Assembly: GCF_052030545.1 (NCBI RefSeq)
Contig: NZ_JBPDIH010000005.1
Location: 124,001-188,000, forward strand
From: CANMXU01 sp052030545
Lineage (GTDB): Bacteria > Pseudomonadota > Gammaproteobacteria > Enterobacterales > Alteromonadaceae
Reading direction: 5' to 3'
Length of the DNA stretch: 64,000 nt
How positions within the stretch are numbered: the stretch's first letter is position 1; each line of letters begins with the position of its first letter. The notes below the pieces were generated by a model. The model saw only the letters and a program-made list of their open reading frames with translations. It made no database searches and was not told where the DNA came from. The translations under genes were made by a program, and so were the position numbers. Positions 9,160 through 18,115 of this stretch are shown piece by piece.

Positions 9160-9894
9160 CTAAGGTTTAACCATTTTATTATTGTTCCTCTTCCACAGAA
9201 GGATAATTATCAATGCTGTAACTGCACCGCCGACATGAGCAAAATGAGCAATATTACCGACGGAATATTTAGTTAACCCAAAAAATAAATCCCCAGCAAT
9301 AATGACAGGAACAAAATATTTAGCATTGATAGGTATAGGCAAGAATATCAATGATAATTTGGCATTTGGATAGGTAAAGGCAAAAGCCACTAAAATTCCG
9401 TAGATTGCCCCCGACGCACCAACAACAGGTGAATGAAAAATCGACATTAACTCCATAAACGTAGATTTTCCTACTTGATTCACTAAGTTGCTATCAACAT
9501 ACCCGCTAGTTAACATAGTTTGAATAGTTTCAGCGCTATATCCAAACGCCACAATTTGATTAAAAATAACGCTAAATTGGTAATAGTTAACCAATGTATA
9601 TAACAGTGCCGCGCCAATGCCCGTAGCAAAATAAAACATTAAGAATTTTGGTGTCTGCCAAGATGTTTCCAGTGGCGTACCAAAAGACCATAAGGCATAC
9701 ATATTAAACAACAGGTGGCTAATCCCCCCATGCATAAACATGTGTGTTAGCACTTGATAATAATTAAATTTTTCATTAAGTGGGAAATATAACGCTAAGG
9801 CCTGTACTTCTGATATTTTAAAAAAATAGCCGATTATGAAAATAACTACATTGATGACAACAAGGTAATATATCGATTGTTTTGCTGAAGGCAT
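9160..9894 (-). CDS. Rhomboid-family intramembrane serine protease
   Basis: 244 residues with about six membrane segments. The family signatures are present: HGGISHLLFNMYALWSFG in the second segment, the catalytic serine in GASGAIYG (about residue 160) and the partner histidine in HFAHVGGA (about 217). Rhomboids cleave membrane-anchored proteins within or near the bilayer. Between the second and fourth segments is a longer polar insert (about 110-150). An AGGAAG ribosome site precedes the ATG. It lies between two copies of a duplicated helical-protein gene, with no NNACACA site of its own. Substrate unknown. Confidence 0.88.
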   Translation of the reverse strand: MPSAKQSIYYLVVINVVIFIIGYFFKISEVQALALYFPLNEKFNYYQVLTHMFMHGGISHLLFNMYALWSFGTPLETSWQTPKFLMFYFATGIGAALLYTLVNYYQFSVIFNQIVAFGYSAETIQTMLTSGYVDSNLVNQVGKSTFMELMSIFHSPVVGASGAIYGILVAFAFTYPNAKLSLIFLPIPINAKYFVPVIIAGDLFFGLTKYSVGNIAHFAHVGGAVTALIIILLWKRNNNKMVKP

Positions 9895-9961
9895 GGTACT
9901 TCCTTTTAAATCACTTAATGGACGTTACTTGTCCTCTTTAAGCATAATATTTGCAAACTAA

Positions 9962-9987
9962 AGAAGTGGTGCACTTGCACCACTTCT
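9962..9987. terminator. Hairpin behind paralogue B
   Basis: AGAAGTGGTGCA and TGCACCACTTCT form a near-perfect stem. It matches the hairpin at 8277-8297, showing that the terminator was duplicated together with the gene. Confidence 0.75.
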
Positions 9988-10008
9988 CATTTTGTATTTC
10001 TTCGCCGA

Positions 10009-10470
10009 TTACGACTTATAGCTGTCTACTTTAACTTCAATACTAGCTTTTAAGTCAGACATCTTTGTCATGTAGTCAGATAACTTCACTTTTACCTGTT
10101 CGACTTTCTCTGCTTCAATAGATTCAGCCTGCTCGATAACACTTTCAAATTGCCCTGCATACTTTGTCACCTCATTTTTCGCTTGTTCCATTGACGATTT
10201 ACCTTCCATTTTCCCCAACGCAACTTGTAGTTGTAGGTTTTCTATTTCAGTATTGATGCTTTCTTTAACATCACTTGCTGTTACGCCAATTTCCTCTAAA
10301 TGAGTGCTTAACTCAGCGGCTGCAACTACAGCAGCTTTGCGCTTTGCCTTAATGTTATCTTCTAAGTCGGCTTTACCTAATGAGGCTTGTAATGTTAGCG
10401 CTTCAACTTTCATTTGAGCGTGGTCGATTGTTTCATTAATTGCAGATTTAATTGTTTCGATAGAAGTCAT
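10009..10470 (-). CDS. Small alpha-helical protein, paralogue B
   Basis: 153 residues starting MTSIETIKSAI, with the same length and layout as the product of 8319-8780. Most differences are conservative changes in charged helical positions. The ATG at 10470 is chosen over GTG at 10479 because of the GGTGAG site. Not recognised as a known family; predicted soluble helical or coiled-coil. The upstream region, including both NNACACA boxes, is also similar to that of paralogue A, so both copies should be regulated alike. Confidence 0.8.
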   Translation of the reverse strand: MTSIETIKSAINETIDHAQMKVEALTLQASLGKADLEDNIKAKRKAAVVAAAELSTHLEEIGVTASDVKESINTEIENLQLQVALGKMEGKSSMEQAKNEVTKYAGQFESVIEQAESIEAEKVEQVKVKLSDYMTKMSDLKASIEVKVDSYKS

Positions 10471-10552
10471 GATTCTCACCTTTATTTAATATTTTAAGTT
10501 GTTTAGTTAAGAAGAAGCGGTCGTTGTTTTGCTTCGTATTTAAGTTGAGATA

Positions 10553-10607
10553 ATATTAACCAAGTATTTAAGATTTGAATGTGTACAATCTAGATGAGTT
10601 TGTGTGG
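10553..10607 (-). promoter_or_regulatory. NNACACA direct-repeat promoter of paralogue B
   Basis: On the reverse strand CCACACA and GTACACA are 21 bp apart (plus-strand 10601-10607 and 10580-10586), with TAATAT at 10553-10558 beginning 22 nt after the inner box. The spacing is identical to the other sites in the island. Confidence 0.7.
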
Positions 10608-10743
10608 TCTATTCATGATTTTTATTGGTGCTGCAATCGCAACTTTAAAAACAACTTCTTGTGCTCTTTAATGTGAATATCATTTTCCATTAATCTTCTC
10701 TGTTACCCAAAGAACACTTAGTAAAAGATAAAAGCTATAAACT

Positions 10744-11001
10744 ATGCCCAACGCTTTTTTGCATATACTCAATATGAAACCCACAATATTCTTCATCGTT
10801 TTCTTTTTATTTATAGGAAAAGCCACGAACGCGATTAGCGATACGGTGATCAACGTTATTTTTATTTCAAGCGCTTTGCTTATTTATATCGCTTGGCACG
10901 AAGGTAAAAAAGCAAAACAAGAGAAAGAGCTGCGCAAACAGCGTATGCAAAAAATTAAAAGTATAACTGATGCATACAAACGCCCCCCTTACGGAAGATA
11001 G
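10744..11001 (+). CDS. Small putative membrane protein
   Basis: 85 residues: two hydrophobic stretches (about 12-30 and 36-50) followed by a strongly basic, charged tail (EGKKAKQEKELRKQRMQKIK). The true start may be the second methionine (MKPTIFF), since the first ATG lacks a clear ribosome site. No family recognised. The opposite strand also has an open frame here, so the coding call is moderate; the membrane-plus-charged-tail pattern favours this strand. Confidence 0.45.
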   Translation: MPNAFLHILNMKPTIFFIVFFLFIGKATNAISDTVINVIFISSALLIYIAWHEGKKAKQEKELRKQRMQKIKSITDAYKRPPYGR

Positions 11002-11075
11002 CGCTTTCGTATTTGCTATACATTTATATGGGTAATAAGAAACATGACTCATATTTAACCACAGATAGAACCGTG

Positions 11076-11151
11076 CAACACAATTGAAAAATATAATCAC
11101 ACTAACCCCCTCTTAAAGTACACAGCCTTATTTGTCTTGGTTATTCATAAT
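11076..11151 (+). promoter_or_regulatory. Triple NNACACA promoter of the HdeD-like gene
   Basis: CAACACA (11076), TCACACT (11097) and GTACACA (11118) lie in direct repeat with two exact 21 bp steps, and the -10-like CATAAT starts at 11146, 22 nt after the last box. The ATG follows 55 nt after the -10. The orientation is reversed relative to the minus-strand genes, as expected if the site acts in the direction of its gene. Confidence 0.75.
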
Positions 11152-11205
11152 AGCTTCATCAACTCAACAAGGGTTGGACAATTAAACAATACTTAAGGTG
11201 AAATT

Positions 11206-11814
11206 ATGAAAAACTTACTAACATTATTAAAAGAAAATGCAAAACTAAATGTAATTGGCGGCATCACATTATTACTGCTTGGCGCACTCTGTATTAACTT
11301 ACCGTATTTATCAGGACTGACAATTGCAGGATTTGTAAGCTTAGCAGTGATCGCTTATGGTATCAGCACCAGTATATTTGCTTTTACTAAAAATAAGGTT
11401 ACACATAAAATATTGGCCTTTATCTCTGGTATTCTCGTGACACTACTGGGTGTGTTCATGTTAATTAATCCCGTTGCAAACCTATACACCCTGGCAATGA
11501 TAAGCGTATGTTACTTTATTATCGATGGCGTTATGAATTTAGTTACAACCTATCAAATTCGTAAAACTAAGCTTTGGGGTTGGTCATTATTTCACGGCAT
11601 TATTAGCTTAGCATTAGCTGCGTCACTTATCGTTCAATGGCCTTTATCAAGTATTTATATTGTGGGGACTTTAGTAGGCATACGTTTTATCTTTAATGGA
11701 TTAAACATCGTTCTATTAGCTTCTACAGGTTTCGGTGTTGTTGATGCCATTGAAACATCACAAAAAAGCGATAACGTTGAAGATGAAAAAGTTAATAAAG
11801 TTCAACATGCTTAA
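11206..11814 (+). CDS. HdeD-like (DUF308) membrane protein
   Basis: 202 residues with about six membrane helices and repeated G-I-x-x-L-L-G motifs (GGITLLLLGALC, ISGILVTLLGVFM), typical of the HdeD/DUF308 family. In enteric bacteria HdeD belongs to the acid-stress system; its biochemical role is unclear. The C-terminal tail is charged and cytoplasmic. The start is fixed by AAGGTG before the ATG. It has a triple NNACACA promoter and its own terminator, so it is a single-gene member of the predicted island regulon. Confidence 0.8.
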   Translation: MKNLLTLLKENAKLNVIGGITLLLLGALCINLPYLSGLTIAGFVSLAVIAYGISTSIFAFTKNKVTHKILAFISGILVTLLGVFMLINPVANLYTLAMISVCYFIIDGVMNLVTTYQIRKTKLWGWSLFHGIISLALAASLIVQWPLSSIYIVGTLVGIRFIFNGLNIVLLASTGFGVVDAIETSQKSDNVEDEKVNKVQHA

Positions 11815-11860
11815 TACTTAATTTTAAATAAAAAAACATGACTAACAACATCAAAACATG

Positions 11861-11893
11861 AGCCTGTAGAATACAATTTCTATAGGCTTTTTT
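11861..11893 (+). terminator. Rho-independent terminator after the HdeD-like gene
   Basis: AGCCTGTAGAA pairs with TTCTATAGGCT (one G-T pair) and is followed directly by a run of seven T. Confidence 0.85.
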
Positions 11894-12151
11894 TATAGAT
11901 TATCGTTTAGCTTCAAATGCGAACCCCCTCATTTATTAATCTCAAAAATTCAATTTTATATGACCTCAGTCAATATTTTTTGTATTGGAAGTACTCTGTG
12001 TTCTTTACGAGACATTGTACAAAATAGCAAATGTCATACTGTACAAAAATCACTCAACCTTAGGTGTGTACTACAAATTAAGCGTTGTGATTATCCAATG
12101 ATATATAGACATGAATTAGACAATGTTAATTCGTATTTTTGAGGTTTTATA

Positions 12152-13840
12152 ATGAGCAATGCATTGCAGAAATTAAACAATAACCAAGTTAAGCACCCAT
12201 TAACGTGTTGCAAAAACGATATAAGTTCACACATGTTAGCGCAGTATGGTCTTGCTATTGATGCCAGTGCAATTGTTTCAATAGCGGATACCACAGGAAA
12301 AATAACCTATGTTAATGAAAATTTATGTCGTCTTTCAGGTTACGACAAAAACGAATTAATTGGTAAAACTCATGCGCATACTAAACACCCTGAGACACCT
12401 AAGGCGATTTATGAGGAGCTATGGAGCACTATTACCTCAGGAAATATATGGCAAGGTATATTAAAAAATCGAACTAAAGATAAGCAAACATTTGTCACCA
12501 ACAACTCCATTGTGCCGATTAAAAATAACTCAGGTGAAATTATTGAGTATATTTGCATTAGGTTCGATATAACCCAAGTTTATCAGCAGCAAAAAATATC
12601 TGAATGTCAGTTCACAGATAAGGTCACCAGTTTGCCGAACAGCATAAAACTAATGGCTGATAGCGATAAGTTAAACAATACCCATATTGCCGTATTAACG
12701 GTCCCAGAATTAAACAAAATTCAATATACATACCCGATTGAATTTTATAATAAGCTAGTGAGAGCGATCACCGACTTCATCTTGCCACATATCCCAAAAC
12801 ACTATACGTTCTATCGTTTATCAGAGAATATGTTTGCCATTTCCCCTCCGCAAAACAATTCTTTTGATGACTTAAAAGGCTGTTGCTATTCACTTAAATT
12901 TAATTTTGAAGAGCAACAAATAGCTATCGATTCAACCATATTTAAATTTTCAATTGTTATTGGCTTAGCAAAAGCAACACAAGCCGAGAATACCTTGATC
13001 AATGCTAAAATGGCACTTGCCTATGCTTTAGATAATGGCAAAGACTTATCGACATTTAGGCAAGAAAACCTCGTTTATGAAAAAATACTCAATACCATCG
13101 AGTGGGGCCGCAAAATAAAAAGTGCTTTAAGAAATAATAACGTGTGTATTTTTGGCCAAGATATTGTAGATAAACATGGTAGTGTCACTTACACAGAAGT
13201 ATTAATGAGAATTTTTGACGCTGAAAAAGATGACTATATTTCCCCACACCATTTTTTGTCTATTGCCAAAAAAGCCAATTTGTATCATCAACTTTCTCAG
13301 CAAGTGCTAAAAAAAGCCATAAAATATTTTGGCATAAGCCGGCAACACTTTAGTATAAACCTGTCGTCTGAAGATTTTAAAAATGGTCAAACTAGGCGTC
13401 TACTTGTTCAACTGCTCAACGAACACCAAGCAGGTCACTTAATTACCATTGAGTTGGTAGAATCAGAGCTGTGTAATATAAATAGCGCACAATTCATTTC
13501 GTATATTGAAGAGCTAAAAAGCTTAGGTTGTAAGATTGCAATTGATGACTTTGGTAGTGGCTATTCTAACTTTAACTATTTACTTGCTCTACCTATAGAT
13601 ACTCTCAAAATTGACGGGTCATTAATCAAAGACATCAGTAAAAATGAAAAACATAGAATTTTAGTCGATTCTATTATCAACCTCTGTCATCGACTCAATA
13701 TCAAAGTAGTCGCTGAATATATCGCCAATGAAGAGGATTTTATTCAAGTATCAAAGTTAAATGCTCATTATTATCAAGGCTATTTTTTTAATCAGCCTAA
13801 ACGATTGACAACACAGTCTATTGTAAAACTTCACCGTTAA
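12152..13840 (+). CDS. PAS - degenerate GGDEF - EAL cyclic-di-GMP phosphodiesterase
   Basis: 562 residues, soluble. A PAS domain (about 35-145; DTTGKITYVNENLCRLSGYDKNELIG) is followed by a GGDEF-like region without the GGDEF signature (about 155-300) and an EAL domain (about 320-560). Catalytic EAL residues are kept: EVLMR, the Asn in INLSSEDF, the Glu in IELVES, IDDFGSGYSN, the Lys in LKIDGS, VVAEY and QGYFF. It should therefore hydrolyse c-di-GMP to pGpG. GAGG precedes the ATG. No NNACACA pair was found upstream, unlike its neighbours. Confidence 0.87.
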   Translation: MSNALQKLNNNQVKHPLTCCKNDISSHMLAQYGLAIDASAIVSIADTTGKITYVNENLCRLSGYDKNELIGKTHAHTKHPETPKAIYEELWSTITSGNIWQGILKNRTKDKQTFVTNNSIVPIKNNSGEIIEYICIRFDITQVYQQQKISECQFTDKVTSLPNSIKLMADSDKLNNTHIAVLTVPELNKIQYTYPIEFYNKLVRAITDFILPHIPKHYTFYRLSENMFAISPPQNNSFDDLKGCCYSLKFNFEEQQIAIDSTIFKFSIVIGLAKATQAENTLINAKMALAYALDNGKDLSTFRQENLVYEKILNTIEWGRKIKSALRNNNVCIFGQDIVDKHGSVTYTEVLMRIFDAEKDDYISPHHFLSIAKKANLYHQLSQQVLKKAIKYFGISRQHFSINLSSEDFKNGQTRRLLVQLLNEHQAGHLITIELVESELCNINSAQFISYIEELKSLGCKIAIDDFGSGYSNFNYLLALPIDTLKIDGSLIKDISKNEKHRILVDSIINLCHRLNIKVVAEYIANEEDFIQVSKLNAHYYQGYFFNQPKRLTTQSIVKLHR

Positions 13841-13848
13841 CTTTAACG

Positions 13849-13882
13849 AACTCAATTTACTGACTTTTCAGTAAATTGAGTT
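13849..13882. terminator. Long hairpin between convergent genes
   Basis: AACTCAATTTACTGA and its near-complement TCAGTAAATTGAGTT form a stem of about 14 bp around a short loop between the EAL gene and the outer-membrane-protein gene. There is no long T-run, so it may work weakly or protect RNA ends. Confidence 0.6.
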
Positions 13883-13908
13883 GATGAACAAACGAGGTTA
13901 ACCTCTAT

Positions 13909-14673
13909 TTATAGTTGATAGTTAAATTCTATTCGGTGATCGCCATCACTAGCATTAACTTTCTCATTCCAATTTGCAAAATACCGGATATTTGCTCTTG
14001 ATGAAATTTGATAGGAAATAGCAAATTCATGGGTAAGTATATTACTTTCATTGCCATAGTAACCATACTTGTATTCATCACTTCCTGATATTGTAGTTAA
14101 CCACAGAGGGTTATAATTTATCCAAACATTTTCAGAGACGGTAACTTTTCCATAAAAACCTAAAGCAGAAAACGCCCCAGGAACTTCATAACCATTTTCA
14201 GCATCATTTTGCATTGTTACCCCAACACCAGCTAAAGGGTAAAGTTGCACCGGTCCCCATTTAGGCAGTGCTTGAATTAAGCTATAGGAAGCATCCATTG
14301 ACTCTTTATCTAGGTTTACATTTATATCAACTTGAGTTCCTCTGCCATTTGTTGTTTCAACTTGAAAATTTCTAAACCTAAGGGAATCTATTGCATTATC
14401 AACACCTTGATACAAGGCATTATTATCATCTCGAATACCCAACCACTCACCACCAACACCTTTCACTTCGATAATATTCATCGCCATATTGGTTTCGCTA
14501 CCGGTGTCATAAGTTTGTCCTATTTTTAAATTCAAGCCCTTGTCGGTAATACCTCCACCTAGCTGAGTATAAACAGCTAACGGATCTGACATATCTTGAA
14601 ACTGCTCATCTTGTGCAGCAACATTAAAATGTAAAGCCGCTGCCATTAACATAGTAATTTGTGTTTTGTTCAT
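13909..14673 (-). CDS. Putative outer-membrane beta-barrel protein
   Basis: About 254 residues from ATG at 14673, chosen over 14697 because it gives a proper signal peptide (MNKTQITMLMAAALHFNVAA) and has GGGA upstream. The mature chain shows alternating polar/hydrophobic strands with many aromatic residues, glycines and asparagines and no membrane helix. It ends HRIEFNYQL, in keeping with a small barrel. I cannot assign a family or substrate. It is divergent from a diguanylate cyclase gene, and both have NNACACA promoters in the spacer. Confidence 0.7.
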   Translation of the reverse strand: MNKTQITMLMAAALHFNVAAQDEQFQDMSDPLAVYTQLGGGITDKGLNLKIGQTYDTGSETNMAMNIIEVKGVGGEWLGIRDDNNALYQGVDNAIDSLRFRNFQVETTNGRGTQVDINVNLDKESMDASYSLIQALPKWGPVQLYPLAGVGVTMQNDAENGYEVPGAFSALGFYGKVTVSENVWINYNPLWLTTISGSDEYKYGYYGNESNILTHEFAISYQISSRANIRYFANWNEKVNASDGDHRIEFNYQL

Positions 14674-14709
14674 TTCATTTATCCCGTTAGAAAGCAATAT
14701 AATGAAACT

Positions 14710-14764
14710 AATATTATTTTTTTCACAAAGATTGTATGTGTTATTGAATCAACTAAGTGTGTAC
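14710..14764 (-). promoter_or_regulatory. NNACACA promoter of the outer-membrane protein
   Basis: On the reverse strand GTACACA and TAACACA are 21 bp apart (plus-strand 14758-14764 and 14737-14743); AATATT at 14710-14715 begins 22 nt after the inner box. These boxes are in phase with the oppositely oriented pair at 14778-14805. Confidence 0.68.
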
Positions 14765-14777
14765 TTAAAGAATACAA

Positions 14778-14832
14778 CTACACATCTATTTGCAGCATGC
14801 ACACATCTTCATATGGCGCCTTTATCTACAAT
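14778..14832 (+). promoter_or_regulatory. NNACACA promoter of the GGDEF gene
   Basis: CTACACA (14778-14784) and GCACACA (14799-14805) lie 21 bp apart, and the -10-like TACAAT (14827-14832) starts 22 nt after the second box. With the reverse pair at 14737-14764 this makes four boxes, two per direction, in one small spacer. Confidence 0.72.
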
Positions 14833-14881
14833 AGCTTTATCAAACGACAACAAAGATCAGTTGTGCATAAGGTAAAATGAT

Positions 14882-16054
14882 ATGACTAAATTAAAACGCT
14901 CATATTTAGCGAGCACGTTAATCGAAAAATTAACTTGGGTGAGAAAAAAATTAAATATAAGCTTCATTTTAGATAAGAAAAAATACAGGCACTCATTGCT
15001 TAACTTTACTATAAGCTTTTATTTCTTAGCTTTTTTAATCACAACCCCCATCTCATTACTCAGAGCTATCGATATTAACTGGCACTCTATTAACTATGTT
15101 CATATAGCGTTATTAGTTGTTATCACGTTTTTACAAGCACATAAAAACAAGCTGAGTTACCACGTAAAAGTGAGTACGTTAATCCTCATTTTTTATAGCA
15201 TTGGAATAATTGCTGATTATAGCCTGGGAATGACTCTAGGTAATTATCTATACTTTTCAATATGTATATTACTTGCAGCAACTTTTTTATCTTTAAAGAG
15301 TACTTTATTGATATTGCTGGCCATTGTATTTACGCAAATACTCTTTATGGGTTTAACGTTTTTCGAAATAATCACATTCAAGGTATCACCTTTAGTGCAA
15401 GTCAATAACATCCACTTTTGGGGTACACATATCACTGCATTTATCACACTTATTGCAAGCCCTTTAATTGCTCTAGGTTGGTTAAACAAATCACTAAAAT
15501 CTTCTGAACACTCGCTAAAAATAGCGAATGAAAATTTAGAAGATGCACAAAAAAAATTAATTCATTTAGCTCAGACTGACGAATTAACGTCCCTTCCCAA
15601 CAAACGCGCACTTCTTTCATACTCAGAATTAGAATTTAATAAGTTTAAGCGCCATCAAAATAGTTTTTCAGTGCTTATGATAGATATAGATTTCTTTAAG
15701 CATGTTAATGATACCTACGGACATGACGCTGGTGATCTCGTTTTAAAATCTGTTGCTAATGTCTTAGCAAAACAAATAAGGGATTATGAAATTGTGGCAC
15801 GTAATGGTGGCGAAGAATTCGTCATTATTTTACAGGAGCAGGATAAAAACAAATCAATTAAAATTGCAGAGCGCATAAGACTCGCCGTTGAAAAAACTAA
15901 CACTCAATATCAGCAGACAAACATTAAAGTGACTGTTAGTATCGGGTTAGCGCAAGTGAGTATAGACGATATAAGCTTTGAAGACTCATTAAAACGAGCC
16001 GATAACAATGTCTATAAAGCAAAGGAAAGTGGAAGAAATATTGTCATCATTTAA
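14882..16054 (+). CDS. Membrane diguanylate cyclase
   Basis: 390 residues. About six membrane helices (about 40-200) are followed by a short coiled coil and a C-terminal GGDEF domain (about 235-390). The signature is NGGEEF, and DELTSLPNKRAL and DIDFFKHVNDTYGHDAGD are intact, so c-di-GMP synthesis is expected. The usual product-inhibition site R-x-x-D reads R-D-Y-E, so feedback control may be weakened. The N-terminal sensor is not a family I can name. The lipid-kinase gene follows 21 bp downstream, probably in one operon under the NNACACA promoter. Confidence 0.85.
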   Translation: MTKLKRSYLASTLIEKLTWVRKKLNISFILDKKKYRHSLLNFTISFYFLAFLITTPISLLRAIDINWHSINYVHIALLVVITFLQAHKNKLSYHVKVSTLILIFYSIGIIADYSLGMTLGNYLYFSICILLAATFLSLKSTLLILLAIVFTQILFMGLTFFEIITFKVSPLVQVNNIHFWGTHITAFITLIASPLIALGWLNKSLKSSEHSLKIANENLEDAQKKLIHLAQTDELTSLPNKRALLSYSELEFNKFKRHQNSFSVLMIDIDFFKHVNDTYGHDAGDLVLKSVANVLAKQIRDYEIVARNGGEEFVIILQEQDKNKSIKIAERIRLAVEKTNTQYQQTNIKVTVSIGLAQVSIDDISFEDSLKRADNNVYKAKESGRNIVII

Positions 16055-16075
16055 TCAATTTATAGGGAAGTACAT

Positions 16076-16975
16076 ATGAATAGAACTAGGTTAATTTTAA
16101 ACGGTAAAAAAGCAGCTCTTGAAACGGTACGTGCCGCTATTTTTCAAGCGAGAAAGCAAAGCCCTATCGATGTCAGAGTTACTTGGGAAGCAGGAGATGT
16201 ACCAAGATTAATTCAAGAAGCATACAATGAAAACTGTAGCCGAATTATCGTTGGCGGAGGTGATGGTACAGTTAAAGAGGCCGTCGACGCCATTATGAAT
16301 TTGCCTGAAGATAACAGGCCGGAGCTCGCCATATTCCCCTTAGGCACTGCCAATGATTTCGCTACAGCCTGCACCGTACCGACTGATTTAGCCGCCGCGC
16401 TAACTCTAGCGCAGCAAGGTATAGCAACTCCGATAGATTGTGTAAAAGCCAATGATGAATATTTTATAAATGTTGCTAGTGGCGGGTTTGGCGCTCAAGT
16501 AACAACAAGTACACCTGTTGAACTTAAAAACTTCTTAGGCGGAGGCGCTTACACTTTAAACGGCTTAGTGCAAGCTTTGAACTTTACACCCTATCATGGT
16601 GAAATTACGTTACCCGATACCACCTTGGCTGGTGAAGTTATTGTTGGAGCGGTATGTAATTCAAGACAAGCAGGAGGTGGGCAACAATTAGCACCGAGCG
16701 CATTAATTAATGATGGCCTGCTAGATGTCGTAATATTACTCAGTTTCCCTAAAGAAGATCTAGTTCAAGTGGTGGAAGAGCTACTTTCCATTGGAAAAAG
16801 TGGAACCTATGTCAAACGATATCAAACCCCATGGGTAAAATGGCAATCTAAAAGTGTTATCCCCACCAATCTAGATGGCGAACCAATCAGTGCAAAACAG
16901 ATCCATTATCAAATAATACCGAGCGCAATCAAGTTAGTTATACCTAAATCGTCACCTGTACTTAACGCTACTTAG
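16076..16975 (+). CDS. YegS-type lipid kinase
   Basis: 299 residues, normal for the family. The diacylglycerol-kinase-like catalytic domain has the nucleotide loop GGGDGTVKEAV (about 60-70) and PLGTANDFA (about 92-100); the C-terminal half is the beta-rich lipid-binding domain, with LDGE near 265. YegS phosphorylates phosphatidylglycerol or similar lipids in vitro. A GGGAAG site precedes the ATG. It is the second gene of the cyclase operon and is followed by a perfect hairpin. Confidence 0.87.
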   Translation: MNRTRLILNGKKAALETVRAAIFQARKQSPIDVRVTWEAGDVPRLIQEAYNENCSRIIVGGGDGTVKEAVDAIMNLPEDNRPELAIFPLGTANDFATACTVPTDLAAALTLAQQGIATPIDCVKANDEYFINVASGGFGAQVTTSTPVELKNFLGGGAYTLNGLVQALNFTPYHGEITLPDTTLAGEVIVGAVCNSRQAGGGQQLAPSALINDGLLDVVILLSFPKEDLVQVVEELLSIGKSGTYVKRYQTPWVKWQSKSVIPTNLDGEPISAKQIHYQIIPSAIKLVIPKSSPVLNAT

Positions 16976-17015
16976 CTGATAATACGATGAATGTAAATTA
17001 TTAATTTAACCAGCA

Positions 17016-17060
17016 TACACCTTAACGTTTAAAAATTACTTTTTTAAACGTTAAGGTGTA
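17016..17060. terminator. Long perfect inverted repeat after the lipid-kinase gene
   Basis: TACACCTTAACGTTTAAAAA and its complement close a short loop, giving a stem of about 20 bp with an internal T-run. It can end the cyclase/lipid-kinase transcript. The length is unusual for a simple terminator, so it may also be a relic of a mobile element. Confidence 0.7.
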
Positions 17061-17132
17061 GTGGCTCAAACTAAATCTGACAGACAGCAATAAGCTCATT
17101 GCTGCCGGTGGCATTTCACTTCTTAACGCTAA

Positions 17133-17450
17133 CTAATTCCACAAAGCTGACCTAAATCAGCCCTAAAAATTAGGCACATTTCTGTCAACAAAGACACCAT
17201 AGCCTCCAGTCTTGAAGTAGATTGGAGTGATTTAAAAGTATGCAGAGCAGGTATTAGCGTTTGCACTCGACTTTCTTTCAATAAATTGAATCTCAAAGGC
17301 AGCAATGAGCCTACAGCAGACCTTAGAATTAACGAGTTGCTAGCTTCCCCTTCGCGTACAAAGTTAGCAATAGCAGTTTTATGATGACTGGCAGCAATGG
17401 TGGCTTAGCGGACTAATTCGGATAAATTAATGGAGTGGCGTCAATATCCA
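17133..17450 (-). pseudogene. Decayed coding remnant of unknown origin
   Basis: The reverse strand carries one frame of about 100 codons with coding-like composition but no start codon and an in-frame stop near 17407. Readable pieces include ATIAASHHKTAIANFVREGE and LEAMVSLLTEMCLIF. I cannot assign a family. The surrounding 16976-17612 stretch holds no other gene apart from the hairpin at 17016-17060. It probably records a past insertion or deletion. Confidence 0.35.
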
Positions 17451-17612
17451 CTATTGGCACATCTAAGACTGTCAGATTTGCTTGAGTCCTATTAACCGAA
17501 CCTGACAGTTCAAGTTAAGACTTATTCAGTTAAGGTTTGTCTTTTTTCGGCTTTTCCTCTCTCGAAGAAAGAAATAATCGCCTGTGACATATGGCATTTA
17601 TTAGCTACTAAC

Positions 17613-18059
17613 CTACGCTTGAATATGAAAAAATGATGGAGTACTTGGTGTTATCGCCTCTGAAAATTTATTTTTCGCACGCTCTAAATGCTCAATGCTA
17701 TCAATTTTATTTAGCTTTTTGTTTTTTTGAGCTAATAAAGCTACGTCGTTAGCATTTACCGTGCTCTTATCTTTTTCATTGCCAGAGCTTTGTGAAATAT
17801 ATTGCTCTACTAATTCTTGTTGATGCTGATGATGGCTCATATTTACAGCTAAACTTCGAACAGCTTCTTGTTCTGTCTGTTCTCGCTGCCGTACGTTTTG
17901 AACACCATCTTGAGCGTTATCAGTAAACTCATTAACCTTCTCTGGAGTGGCAACTATCGAAGGATTTTTTTGACTTTCGACTACATTTTTTTCTGTCACT
18001 TCCCCTACAAACTGAATAATTTTTGTCGAAATAGGGCTAGAATTTATTGGACTGATCAT
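17613..18059 (-). CDS. Hypothetical hydrophilic protein
   Basis: 148 residues, rich in Gln, Glu, Asn and Ser, with a His/Gln cluster (MSHHQHQQELVEQY) near the middle and no signal peptide, membrane segment or cysteines. Probably partly disordered with helical stretches. Not recognised. It lies 56 bp beyond the permease gene and could be the last gene of that transcript, although a promoter of its own is equally possible. Coding is supported by length and absence of a better frame on the other strand. Confidence 0.6.
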   Translation of the reverse strand: MISPINSSPISTKIIQFVGEVTEKNVVESQKNPSIVATPEKVNEFTDNAQDGVQNVRQREQTEQEAVRSLAVNMSHHQHQQELVEQYISQSSGNEKDKSTVNANDVALLAQKNKKLNKIDSIEHLERAKNKFSEAITPSTPSFFHIQA

Positions 18060-18115
18060 AATATTTCCTATTGTTTTTTTATAGTGAGTTATCAGTGACT
18101 TTTCAGTAAAAGCAC

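Noticed and set aside
11998..12071. GTGT and repeated GTACAAAA motifs upstream of the EAL gene
   Set aside because: The spacings are 24-25 bp and no ACACA pair or matching -10 is present; not counted as a regulon site.
14659..14880. Two overlapping open frames in the spacer before the cyclase gene
   Set aside because: They cover the divergent promoter boxes and lack family features or good ribosome sites.
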